DNA from: Bolinopsis microptera | Taxonomy: Eukaryota; Ctenophora; Tentaculata; Lobata; Bolinopsidae | Direction: 5' to 3' | NCBI RefSeq assembly: GCF_026151205.1 | Contig: NC_087082.1 | Span: 18,569,401 to 18,633,400 of the forward strand | DNA: 64,000 nt | Shown here: piece by piece, positions 20,902 to 31,826 of the stretch | Numbering within the stretch: position 1 is the stretch's first letter | How the letters are laid out: each line of letters opens with the position of its first letter | Position numbers and translations under genes: made by a program | The notes under the pieces: generated by a model | What the model saw: only the letters and a program-made list of their open reading frames with translations | Databases searched by the model: none | Told to the model about the DNA's origin: nothing

Positions 20902-22014
20902 TTGGGCCCGGACGGTGCCGCAGAATTCTCACTAGAGGGGCAAAGAAATGTACTTCAATATGGAGAGCACTACAAGTACATGGGTTCAAAGTCAAACCCT
21001 TTGGTGATGCCTGAACCCATCAAGAAACTGATGGAGCGTCTCAACAATGAGTATGGGTCTTCACACCAAGAGGAAAGGCACCACTACAGACTAAACTCTT
21101 GCCTAGTGAACATGTATGATGATAAGGAGTCAACTCTCCCAGAACACGCAGACAATGAGGGGGATATTGACCCAAAGTCATCTATCTTCACCATATCTCT
21201 AGGGATCCCACGTCACCTTCAGTTTAGGAACTTACAGTCTGACGAAACAATGACTGTCAAATGTAATAGCAGAAGCATGTACCAGATGACTAGGCATAGT
21301 CAAGACTTCTTCAAACACACCATCAAAAAAGAAGATGATGATTCTGTCCCTGACGGTATTCGCTTCAGTCTAACATTCAGGGCCATCCACTGGTCAAACT
21401 TCAACTCAACTATTCTCATAGGGGATTCTAACTTTGGGCCGATAACATTCGGAAGCGGCAAAGGTAAACTTGGTGAATCGACCCCTGGCCTCAGATCTTG
21501 GGCTCCTACAATAGACTCAATAGACCCACTATCATGCACATCATACCGTAATGTTGTGCTAATGGTGGGCACTAATGACCTTAAGAACAAAGTTACCGAC
21601 CAAAAGGTCAAAGAACTTTATAAGCAATATAAAACAAAACTTAGTCTGATAAGGAAGTACAACCCTAAATGTAAAATATTCATATGTCCAGTACTTCCCA
21701 CAAAATCACACGACAAGAACCGTAGAATTTTTACGTTTAATAGATTTATTGCTGAAGATTTATGCCAGTGTGACCTTAAAGTTATCCTAGTTGAAGGTTT
21801 TATCAAGTTCCTAGACAAGCGAACAAATCTTTTAGATTATGATCTTGCAAAGACTGATGTTGGAGATGAACTCCATCTCAATAGAAAAGGCACCAGCATC
21901 CTTGTTGTTCTATTAAAACGCTGCATCTTTCAATTTAAATCTAGTAAAACCAAATTATCAAGCAGTAGGTTATATTCTAACGCACTCAGAGGTGGCCCAC
22001 TAAACCCTGTATGA
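20902..22014 (+). CDS. LINE ORF1: AlkB-like dioxygenase fused to SGNH esterase
   Basis: About 370 codons, stop 22012-22014. Residues 15-165 match the AlkB 2-oxoglutarate/Fe(II) dioxygenase pattern: QYGEHYKYMG near 19-28, N70-x-Y72, metal ligands H82-x-D84 and H139, and the oxoglutarate-binding R154/R160 in RFSLTFR. Residues 172-345 are an SGNH hydrolase: GDSN at 174, GTND at 223 and D322-x-x-H325. CR1/L2 ORF1 proteins often carry an esterase; the AlkB part is what stands out. AlkB enzymes remove alkyl groups from nucleic acids, so RNA repair or demethylation of the element's transcript is a possible role (inference). The start is missing; ORF2 begins five bases downstream. Confidence 0.8.
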   Translation: MGPDGAAEFSLEGQRNVLQYGEHYKYMGSKSNPLVMPEPIKKLMERLNNEYGSSHQEERHHYRLNSCLVNMYDDKESTLPEHADNEGDIDPKSSIFTISLGIPRHLQFRNLQSDETMTVKCNSRSMYQMTRHSQDFFKHTIKKEDDDSVPDGIRFSLTFRAIHWSNFNSTILIGDSNFGPITFGSGKGKLGESTPGLRSWAPTIDSIDPLSCTSYRNVVLMVGTNDLKNKVTDQKVKELYKQYKTKLSLIRKYNPKCKIFICPVLPTKSHDKNRRIFTFNRFIAEDLCQCDLKVILVEGFIKFLDKRTNLLDYDLAKTDVGDELHLNRKGTSILVVLLKRCIFQFKSSKTKLSSSRLYSNALRGGPLNPV

Positions 22015-22018
22015 ATAA

Positions 22019-25000
22019 ATGACTCCATCAATCAAACGAGAAATATGCGACTGCTGCAACAAAAACATCCTTATTGGTCAAGGATACTTGGAATGTCAAA
22101 ATTGTCCCAAAATAATACACAAATTATGCTTCAAAAAATCAAAATTTAGCCAAGGAGGCTCTGGACACTTATGTACCAACTGCTTCAGTATTAGTGTCAT
22201 GATCTACAACCCCTTTAAGGAACTCATAGGACTTGACAAAGAGTCTGATGATAAGTTCTACTCAGAAGACTTCCTAGAGTCTTTTGATTGCATTAACCAA
22301 GCATCTACAATTTTGGAAAACTGTAAGAGTTACAAACTTAAATCAGTCCATGAAAAGGTCCCTAATAACTCTGATTTTAGCACAATGTTCTACAATATAG
22401 ATGGAAATCTATCCAACTTTGACTCCTTTTCTGTAGAAATGAGCATGCAAAAACTTACCTACTCAGCTATTGCTCTTGCTGAAACAAATGTTAATCAAAA
22501 CAAAGGTGATCTGTACAAATTAAGCAACTACTCGCATTTCTATAATGACAAAATTCCAAATAAAACAAAAGGAACAGGTGTCTGTTTATATATCCACTGT
22601 TCCTTCAATGCAACCATAAACGACAAGCTTATCAGTACAACTAAAAACCTTGAATCACTCTTTGTTACTGTCAATAAAGGGAGTGAAAAAGTTAATGTTG
22701 GTGTGGTTTATAGATCACCCAATGGGGACTCGAAAGAGTTTCTCAATGAGTTGACACACCTGAAGTCACTCTTCCCCAAAGACATAAAATCTATAATTTT
22801 GGGAGACTACAACTTTGACCTTCTAAAGAGAACAAATCCCACAACTCAAAAATTTGAAAATTTGTTTCTTTCATTGGGATTCTTTCCGCTCATCTCATTA
22901 CCAACTCATTCCACAAACATTCACCAACATTCCTGCATAGACAATATACTCACCAACGACATTGAACACGTCACGATGTCTGGGGTAATTGATGATATGA
23001 ATTCCCACCACAAACCAATCATAGCCATGTTCAATCTTTGCATGCCTATGAACGAAACTTCTTCAGACCAAAAGCTACTCCAACACTACAGCTTCTCCAA
23101 GAAAAATGTTGATACTTTAATTACAGACCTTGAATCCAAAGAAGATATCATGGCAAACAGTACCAACTTTGAAACCTTCTTTAACATCTTCACACATACA
23201 ATTGACTCTAACTGCAAACTAGATAAACCCAAAGTCTCCAAAAGAAATCCAATTAACAATCCTTGGATGACAGATGGAATTTCAGAAGCTATTTCAACTA
23301 AAGAGGAGCTGTATGATGACTGGATAGCCTCGAAAAAGTCAAAAGAATTTAGTCCAGATGGAAATATTGATCTCCACACAAAATTTTCAAACTATCGTCG
23401 ATGTCTTAAAGGTGTAATAAAAAGTCAAAAAAAGAAATATTACTGTACTAAGATCATGGATCATCAAGGAGACAGCAAAAAGACTTGGGAAGTTATCAAT
23501 GAATTAAGAGGAAAATGCAAAAAAACCATAAAGCCTCAATTCTGTGTCGACGGAGTACGCATCACAGAACGTAGACTCATAGCCAACAAATTTAATGAGT
23601 ACTTTGCCTCAATAGCGTCGAAATTGAATGAACAAGTTGATGGGGAAATGAAAATTGAGCCACTTCCTTCATTTGTTGAATTTTTACCAAAAACTAACCC
23701 AAATTCGATGTACTTAACAGACTGCACTGAGAGTGAAATATCTCATATCATTTCTGAGCTACAAAATGGCAAAGCTAGTGATTTCCCCATTAGTGTTATT
23801 AAAAAGGCCTCACACATTCTCAGCCCAGTGCTTTCCATACAATACAACAACCTTATGTCAACAGGATGCTTTCCCGCCATCCTTAAGATAGGTAAAATTA
23901 GCCCCATCTACAAAAAAGATAACGAAGAACACTTACAAAATTATCGTCCAATTTCCACTCTCCCAATTTTCGGTAAAATTTTTGAAAAGGTTATCTACTC
24001 ACGGCTTTATGGTTTTCTCTCGAGTCAGGGAATACTGCACGATAGCCAGTTTGGGTTCCGAAAGGGTCATTCAACATCACATGCACTCAACTACTCTATT
24101 CACCACATTCAGCAGTCACTCAAAGCCGGTAATCATGTTTTAGGAATCTTTATCGACCTAAGTAAAGCATTTGATACAATAGATCACTCAATACTTCTTA
24201 AAAAATTAAACACATACGGGATCAGAGGACGGGCACACAAACTCCTGGAAAGTTATCTTTCCGACCGTAAACAATATGTTGGTGTGCTCAATGAAATATC
24301 TGATACTCTACCTGTGCTTTTTGGAGTGCCACAAGGGAGCTGCTTAGGGCCCCTTCTGTTCTTAATTTACATAAACGATCTTACAAACTCTGAAAAGAAC
24401 TCTAAATTTGTTCTATTTGCTGATGACACAAATATCTTCGTCGCTGCAAAAAGTAAAAACCTAGCATACAAAAAAGCCAATGAAGTCCTAAATTCCGTAC
24501 ACCGCTACATGCTTGCCAATAAACTTCACATAAACACTGGCAAGAGCTGTTACCTTGAATTCTCAAACTCTCGATCCAACAAAGATGAAGATACACCCTC
24601 TGATCAAGAAATCAATATCAATGGCATACCCTTGGAGAGAGTACATGAAACTAAATTCTTAGGTGTAACAATCGATGAAGACCTAAACTGGAACGCACAT
24701 AGAAGGAAATTAGCAAAAAAACTAGCCAGCTGCTGTGGCATGCTAAATAGAATTAAAGATAACATTCCCACATCACTCCATAAAGATCTATATCACACTC
24801 TGTTTGAAAGCTATCTTGCATATGGTATAACTGTCTGGGGAGGGGCATCTAACAAAAAACTTGAACCTCTGTTCAAAGCACAGAAAATGTGTGCCCGCAT
24901 AATAGTACAGACAAATCCGTCTGAAAAAATCGATCTGCTGACACACGAAGCTTTCAGAGGATTTTTGACGTTTTTGAGTCCCATTAGGTGCCCTTTATGG

Positions 25001-27737
25001 CTGACCAACTTTTCCAAACTTTTCCACTTGTCTTAAGGCCACTTTTTGCCACTTTACCACTTTTTACCACCTTTCTTGTTTGTCGAATATTTTTAGTTGT
25101 GAACATCGTAAAAGGTTGCGGATCAATCGAGTGTGTTCATATTATCAGGAAGAAAAACTTTTGTTCAAACAATTTTTACGTCAGATAATAAGTTAATTGG
25201 ATAATTATCAATTAACTAATTAGCAAAATTCTAAAAAATTTTTATTGGCTTAAAATGATCGGAATAGCTTGAAACACGGAGAAAAGTATTTTTTAGAAAA
25301 ACTTTGAAAATTTTTCACTTACATTTTTTTTCGAGACTCAGAAAAAATTTTGAAAATTCAAAATATTTTTTCCGCCAAATGTGATCAAACCGCATGAAAA
25401 ACGGAGAAAAATGCCTTTCAAAAAAACTTAGTGAATTTTTCGTTTCAAGAATACTTAAATCGCCAATATTTGTAGTTGGAGTTCAGTAAATCTCGGCAGA
25501 TTTTAGTAATCAGGAATTACTAAGTGAAGAGGTCTGAAACTGAAAAACGTTAACCATACGATCGCGCGGCGATATAAGAGTTTCATAAACTAATTTTCAC
25601 AGAAACTGCACCAATGGCACAGTCAAGATCGAAACGATAGCCTGCTGTACTGTCATTTTAATGATTTCAATGATGAATCAGTGGGGTTAAGATAATCACA
25701 TTTGTAATAAATAAACATCTCTGTACCGTCAATTGTGCTAATCTAAACCAGCCTACCTGTATTACCAGACCTCTTCTTTTCCTCGACAATCAAACCAAGT
25801 TGTTCATATCGCATTTGGTGGGTGATGTAAGTAGTAGTGCACTTAGTCAATAAAGACACCGTGATTTTTATTAAAAGGAGATGATGAAGCAAGTATTCAT
25901 AACACAAAGAAGAATGGTCGGTGGGAATTGGGACCCACTTAAATCACCTTAACACAGTGCCCTCAGTAATCCATCCTGTCATTAAAATTATTTGTTATAT
26001 AGTATAGTGTTGAAAGTATTGAAACTAATACATATCGAGCTGTATTCAATCAGACTACGACACAATACGTGTATATTATACCGTGAGAAACCCGGTATAG
26101 AGACGTTTTAAAGTTTATCACGAAAACGTATACTTGGCCTCATGGCTCATTTACAGTTCGAAGAAGGCAAGAACAGATCAGGGAAACTAAGGAACAGCCA
26201 GGTCCAGGAAGCAAGTGTAAATACACCTTCCAACATCAACTGTGACTTGTTTTGTATTGTTCTGCATACCGCTTCATTTACTATGCTGGATCGGTGGTTA
26301 CCTCAAATCACCCCCATATGTCAGGGTCGGCTAAACGTAAAATCAGCAAGGGTAACGTACTGGCAAGGTAGGCTGGTTTAGATTAGCACAATTGACGGTA
26401 CAGAGATGTTTATTTATTACAAATGTGATTATCTTAACCCCACTGATTCATCATTGAAATCAATAAAATGACAGTACAGCAGGCTATCGTTTCGATCTTG
26501 ACTGTGCCATTGGTGCAGTTTCTGCGAAAATTAGTTTATGAAACTCTTATATCGCCGCGCGATCGTATGGTTAACGTTTTTCAGTTTCAGACCTCTTCAC
26601 TTAGTAATTCCTGATTACTAAAATCTGCCGAGATTTACTGAACTCCAACTACAAATATTGGCTATTTAAGTATTCTTGAAACGAAAAATTCACTAAGTTT
26701 TTTTGAAAGGCATTTTTCTCCGTGTTTCATGCGGTTTGATCACTTTTGGCGGAAAAAATATAGAAAAATATAGTCTCGAAAAAAAATGTAAGTGAAAAAT
26801 TTTCAAAGTTTTTCTAAAAAATACTTTTCTCCGTGTTTCAAGCTATTCCGATCATTTTAAGCCAATAAAAATTTTTTAGAATTTTGCTAATTAGTTAATT
26901 GATAATTATCCAATTAACTTATTATCTGACGTAAAAATTGTTTGAACAAAAGTTTTTCTTCCTGATAATATGAACACACTCGATTGATCCGCAACCTTTT
27001 ACGATGTTCACAACTAAAGATATTCGACAAACAAGAAAGGTGGTAAAAAGTGGTAAAGTGGCAAAAAGTGGCCTTAAGACAAGTGGAAAAGTTTGGAAAA
27101 ATTGGTCAGCCATAAAGGGCACCTAATGGGACTCAAAAACGTCAAAAATCCTCTGAAAGCTTCGTGTGTCAGCAGATCGATTTTTTCAGACGGATTTGTC
27201 TGTACTATAATGTTTGGAGATAAAGAAGCATACTTGGATAAATTTAAAACTAGTGCACGATGCAGACCCTACGGGGAGCAAATCCTGGGCAAGGAATTCT
27301 ACAGAAAGGAGCATACAAAACCCCTCTTCAACACTCATGAAATCATGAATGTGCATAATCTGTACTTCTACCATTGTATTAATGACATCTTCAAGGTCTT
27401 GAAATATAGAACCCCTATATCACTATACTCCCTCTTTGAAACATCTGGCAGACCTGGAAAAGAGACACTCATTCTCACACCTAAACCATCAGACAGCTAC
27501 ATATACAGAGCAGGGACAATTTGGAATACAGTACGACAAAATCTCATGCTAACTACATTCACCTCTTATAAGCCCAATCACCTCAAATCATCCATAAGAA
27601 TCACCATCACTCACACTCAAAAGGAAGGAGAACCAAATGACTGGAACTTAGCCTTAAACAGCGTTCGACAAAATTCAAAAACTTTAAAATTGACCTTGCC
27701 TAGATTACTTAAGCTTGAAAAAGCGGTAATATCTTAG
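22019..27737 (+). pseudogene. LINE ORF2: PHD, endonuclease, reverse transcriptase, disrupted
   Basis: From ATG 22019. Residues 10-55 are a PHD-type zinc finger (CDCC, CQNC, H34, C37, CTNC). An apurinic-like endonuclease follows (about 115-345: YNIDGNLSNF, LAETN, YRSPNG, GDYNFDLL at 261, CIDNILTN, SHHKPI, where SDH is usual). The reverse transcriptase lies at about 560-860 (NYRPIS, FGFRKGHST, IDLSKAFDTIDHS, GVPQGS, FADDTNIF at 797). The frame leaves the element at 24,904, gains 44 foreign codons and stops at 25,036; the true C-terminus (FGDKEAYLDKF onward) resumes at 27,207 and ends at 27,737. Both halves are otherwise intact. Confidence 0.85.
24904..27206. mobile_element. 2.3-kb foldback element inside the LINE
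   Basis: Ends are AGTACAGACAAATCCG and its complement, flanked by ATAAT (24899-24903 and 27207-27211); removing the element plus one ATAAT restores the LINE reading frame. Arms 24,904-25,757 and 26,367-27,206 are about 850 bp and nearly identical; the unique centre (25,758-26,366) has no recognisable gene. If the terminal T/A is counted in the inverted repeat, the duplication would be 3-bp TAA, as in PIF/Harbinger elements, so superfamily is open. Confidence 0.85.
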
Positions 27738-27915
27738 CAAAATATAACTTGCAGCAGCCCCATACCTTGTCATGAACATAACATCGAAACTACCTCTGTG
27801 ATCACATCTTTCTCTGGGTGCAAAATGAATATATAATATAGGTTTATTAGTTTTATAGAAATTTAAAAGTTCTATAGAAATTTATTATAGAAGGATTATA
27901 AACATTTTTTTTTGT

Positions 27916-28380
27916 GTGTTTTGTGTTATTCATTTTTATACCTATTTTAGAAGAGATTTTTATAGAATGTTAGAAGTGCAGTAGGGTCAGTTTCAGACGA
28001 ATTAAGCATAAATGACATCATTGCCATGTCTGAAGTGGTTTGTAAATGGGCCATTGTTAGCCCCAAGCGTTTTGGTCCCTCATTCCTGCCACTCAGCATT
28101 GCCTACTGTAAAGTAGAAATTTTTCTAAGATAATAGAGAAACTGACCTTGTCTCACTAAATTCAACCACTTACCATAATAAAAAATACTAACAACCAAAT
28201 AAAGTTTTTTAAATAATTGTATACAATCACCAAAAATATTTCCTCAAGTTTACTTCTAGATAACTAATTAGTGGTTTAAGCTCTTATTTTATTTATGATT
28301 AAAGGAATGTAAAATAAAACTTTTCGTTTCATTGAAAACTTTTCGTTTCATTGGTAGTTCTAATGACCATTTACTAAAAT
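27916..28380. repeat. Segment duplicated at 58,560-59,010
   Basis: Shared block beginning TTTGTGTGTTTTGTG and including AATGGGCCATTGTTAGCCCC and TTTTCGTTTCATTGAAAAC; copies differ by scattered changes and small indels. A minus-strand frame (MLSGRNEGPKRLGLTM) is open in both but short; I do not call a gene. Confidence 0.7.
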
Positions 28381-29000
28381 ACATAAATACAAAATACAAT
28401 ATAGTATAAATATTATAATCAGAAGTTTTATTAATCCTATCCGTCCAAGTTAAACTTGAAGGGCGCTACACGCACGACGAAAACTCCCTTTAATGTGAGC
28501 TGAAGTAGACTACTAGTAGTATAGCTAGTAGCGCTTGAAATAATATAATAATAATAACTCTATTTATTATCTCTCAATAGCTTTAAAATGATAATTATCC
28601 ACAACTCGCACAACTCACTCTAATTGTTATTAACCTTAATGATGAATATAAATAAGGATAAATAAGGATAATATAAACCAATATAACATCATTAAGATTT
28701 TATACTCGACTTTGTGTTCTTTTTAGTAGCAGTTAAACTCTGGTAATAAGTTGAGAACTTTAAATTCAAGGAACGGTGTATATCATTCTACCTATGAACA
28801 TTATAAAAGGTTACTAATTATTACAAATATATAACATTTATAGTCCTCTATAAGGTAACAATTTGTGTCACTTCAGCCTTAACCTGCTCACTGAGCCGGC
28901 TATTGCTGAAGTGACCGTTTCTCTTAGAATGTTGAAGTAGGGTTTGTTAAAGATACTTAGTACAACCTGAGAAATAATTATATAACAATCTGTGTAACTA

Positions 29001-29760
29001 TAGAAAACCGCGTTTCTTGGTATTTAGTGTATGCTAGTCAAGCTCTAGTCACGAAGCACGAACGGCAGGGCATACCGTAAGGTATAAATGGAACGAGTAT
29101 ATTAAAATGAATAATTAATTAAATGGAAAAGCAATACAAAGTGAACTTCAACAGATAAAACTTCCAAGTGTTCGCTCCAAACAATTGACGTGAATATAGA
29201 TCACTCGACGTGTCTAATCACAAAAGATAGTGCTCAGTCAGACTGGCTATCGTCAATTAGAATCCCTTAAAATGATTAAGGGGCAACTAAGAAGTGAGCT
29301 CTCCACTTCCGGCTCTCCGGGTATACTCCCGAAACTTAAGTCACGCTACAACGCGTGTCGGCATAACGCAAGCAGCCTGCACCAGTCTAGACAATGAGCA
29401 CTCCACTGACAGTCGTCCTGAGGTCGCCACGACCAACCACAGGCCTAGCTGTAAGTCAGGTGCAAAAGAGCGGACAACTACAATAAGGCAAATTGTCTGG
29501 CAGCAGGTTTGCCAGTCAACCAAATACAGTCAACCCGTGTAAAATGAAATACAAACCAAAATCTTCTAATTTCTAAACCAACTGTTAAACAGTTAAACTC
29601 CTACACGAAATGTCGCACTACCCGGAAATGTGTAACGGTCCTTATACTACCACATTTCACAATAAAAGTGTTCCTAATAAATTAAACGCAACTCTCCTAA
29701 TATTACATATGCCGCTGTAAACAAAGTTAATATATCGAGAACCTAACGATACTACTTTAC
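29001..29760. other. Unassigned insertion-like block
   Basis: Sequence similar to 7,680-7,838 stops at CAATCTGTGTAAC and sequence similar to 5,250 starts at 29,765. The 760 bases between are less AT-rich than surroundings and not repeated in the window. No long frame, terminal repeat or target duplication could be found. Possibly a solo LTR or a decayed element; evidence is weak. Confidence 0.3.
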
Positions 29761-29764
29761 AACA

Positions 29765-30997
29765 TCTCTACCCAAAATTTTTTTCCGAATATTAAAAACC
29801 CTTTAAAAATTCGCCAACAGCCTTACGCTGCACAACCTATTTAAATTTAACCCTACTCCCTAGCACGGCTCTGCGCGCCTTAAAAATAAAATGCTGAAAG
29901 AATCTTAAAAGTAAACGCCTAACCCTATTCCAAATCCAATATCATAATTTACAATACTCACCTATTTCTCCGTCTTTCCTCCTTCCATTCAAACCTTTAT
30001 TTTAGATCCTCATTTCCATTCCATACGAATGAGTACAAGTAAAACACTTTAAATATAAAAAATGAAATGTATTAATCAAATAAAAAAACAAGAATGAGAA
30101 GAACAGCCAGAGACACATCGTCCTCCCGAGCTTAATGAGGGCTGCTGTATGGCTCTGTGCTGGGCGAGGTGGGGCTGTGGAAATAGGGCGGGGGCGCCGG
30201 CTGGGTGTCCATTCTTGCCGCCTGTTGATCCGCCAAGTACTCCAATTCCACGCGTTAATAATCAACGTGGGATCAACTTTTAAGTAGAGCAATTTGAATA
30301 ATAGTTCATATTCATAAGCTTATTAATAGGCATTCTCAAATTATTATAATGAAAAGATATGTGATCTTCTCAGACATTTATTTGTTGTGCTTCAACAAAA
30401 AATCAAACTGGCCTGCACTGACTTCATTTGTTCTTCCATAGCCGTCTCCACTCATTACTCTTCTGGTGCGTAGATCGAGTCAGAGGAAGCAAACATCATT
30501 GTGATCATTTCAAGGAGCAGTCCCATGCCATCATAGCCATTCTCATAGAAAAGCGAGTAGCAGTACATGATGTCTGTGACAGCTGATGGGTCCATTTTGT
30601 CTGTCAAGGCCACTGCCAACATAGATGTTGCTGCCTTAAACTGTGCACAGTCGTTCCAAAGTCGTACAACAGTTTCCCATGTTGCAGAAAACTTTAGTCT
30701 GTTCTCTCCTGTTATTTTTGCTGGGTCACATAACATGAGAACACGCGTTGTTAAATATTTGCAGTTGTTTCTTAATTTCTTTACTGCATGAAGCATGTCC
30801 TGCATCGGAAAATCACATTTACGATCCACTCTTCACTCTTCTGGTGTGTAGATCGTAGTTTACTTCAGTCACCAATGAAATAGATGTACACTCACCTTTC
30901 TGATAAAAGTCAGCTAAAGCTCCATGCTACGATAGTTAGTAACAACCATAACAATATATAAAGATATAACTTACTTTCAATAACACCTCCTCTGGCA
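29765..30997. repeat. Composite segmental duplication of 5,250-8,606
   Basis: 29,765-30,251 repeats 5,250-5,733, and 30,252-30,997 repeats 7,851-8,606, with a clean junction at TCCAATTCCA/CGCGTTAATA. The 2.1 kb between the two source blocks is absent here, so either this copy lost it or the other copy gained it. Confidence 0.85.
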
Positions 30998-31056
30998 ACC
31001 CCTGGTTAACCGGAGCGGTGCACTTTTTGCAGGGATCTCCGCTTTTTGTGTCAGCA
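30455..31056 (-). CDS. Spliced gene, unknown helical protein
   Basis: Exons 30,975-31,056 (acceptor GTGTTACAG, donor GTAAGT) coding ADTKSGDPCKKCTAPVNQ then GLPEEVLLK, 30,896-30,926 (HGALADFYQK, donor GTGAGT), and a terminal exon below about 30,840. The last contains VDRKCDFPMQDMLHAVKK, TTRVLMLCDPAKITG, ATWETVVRLWNDCAQF, DPSAVTDIMYCYSLFYE and ends SIYAPEE at 30,455. The first exon has a C-x2-C pair; the last is a helical domain with several cysteines. The acceptor of the last exon is ambiguous. The copy at 8,056 is broken, this one is not. Family not recognised. Confidence 0.6.
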
Positions 31057-31152
31057 CTGTAACACTCAGTGTTACAGTTTATTTAAGGATTAATCACTAC
31101 TATAAAAATCATTTGTGAATTATATATTTAAAGCAAAATAATATCCACTTAC

Positions 31153-31326
31153 GGTGAAGAGCTCTTCCCCCTCTGACGGAAAGTACGTGCATACTTCCGT
31201 ATGCTCGCCGACAATGGCGAACATGAGCATGGGCTTTCCCTGTTGTGTAGATTTACTCCTTAAAAACTTTATAGTCCCCTTCACGTAGACATAACGTTTA
31301 GGGGTTTCCGCAGGTGCAGCAGTGTT
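31153..31326 (-). CDS. OB-like exon, YVKG type
   Basis: Reads KRYVYVKGTIKFLRSKST, QQGKPMLMFAIVGEHTEV, CTYFPSEGEELFT, then donor GTAAGT. Alignment with 42,420-42,584 and 41,500-41,654 shows a shared domain of alternating hydrophobic strands with conserved KG-(I/V)-KFLR and MFA(V/I)VG. The position equivalent to the ATG is TTG here and the acceptor AG is AA, so this copy may lack a working start. Confidence 0.55.
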
Positions 31327-31826
31327 CAAGTTAAAGTGTACACTATATAATTGTTATCTAGGGTTAGCCTCAGTGTAATAGTATGGTCTCCCCAAATTAG
31401 CAAAATGTTAATGACGAATAAACACTCCTAATTAGGGTTAGTGTATACAATTTGATCATTATGGCTCTATTTTAGGTGGGTCTATATTTAAGTTGTCAAA
31501 CTACAAATATATATTATATAATATAATTGTTGTAAATGTTTCGGTGAAAGTTACTTTTGCCACTCTAGGGATCTTAGGGATCGGTTCTTGTAGTTCTACT
31601 AGTCAATATTTTGATTACACATATTATCGCACATTAAATTAATAGTCCTAAGTTTACTATTAACTGTTTTATACTCGACTTTGAGTTCTGATTAATAGCA
31701 GTTAAACTCTGGTAATAAGTTGAGAACTTTAAATTCAAGGAACGGTGTATATCATTCTACCTCTGAACATTATAAATAATAATAAAAAGGTTAATAATTA
31801 TTACAAATATATAATATTTATAGTCT

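Larger units (their letters stand above)
20860..27915 (+). mobile_element. LINE with AlkB-SGNH ORF1, interrupted
   Basis: A non-LTR retrotransposon of the CR1/L2/Crack-like group by its ORF2 signatures. It is 5' truncated: ORF1 opens just after an in-frame stop and has no ATG before the dioxygenase fold begins. The 3' untranslated region runs from 27,738 to a T-rich end near 27,915, where sequence shared with 58,560 resumes. No target duplication is clear. A 2.3-kb foldback insertion at 24,904-27,206 splits ORF2. Confidence 0.8.

Noticed and set aside
24988-25188. Short frame MPFMADQLFQTFPLV present twice in opposite orientation
   Set aside because: It is simply the same arm of the foldback element in both orientations; no domain or start context.
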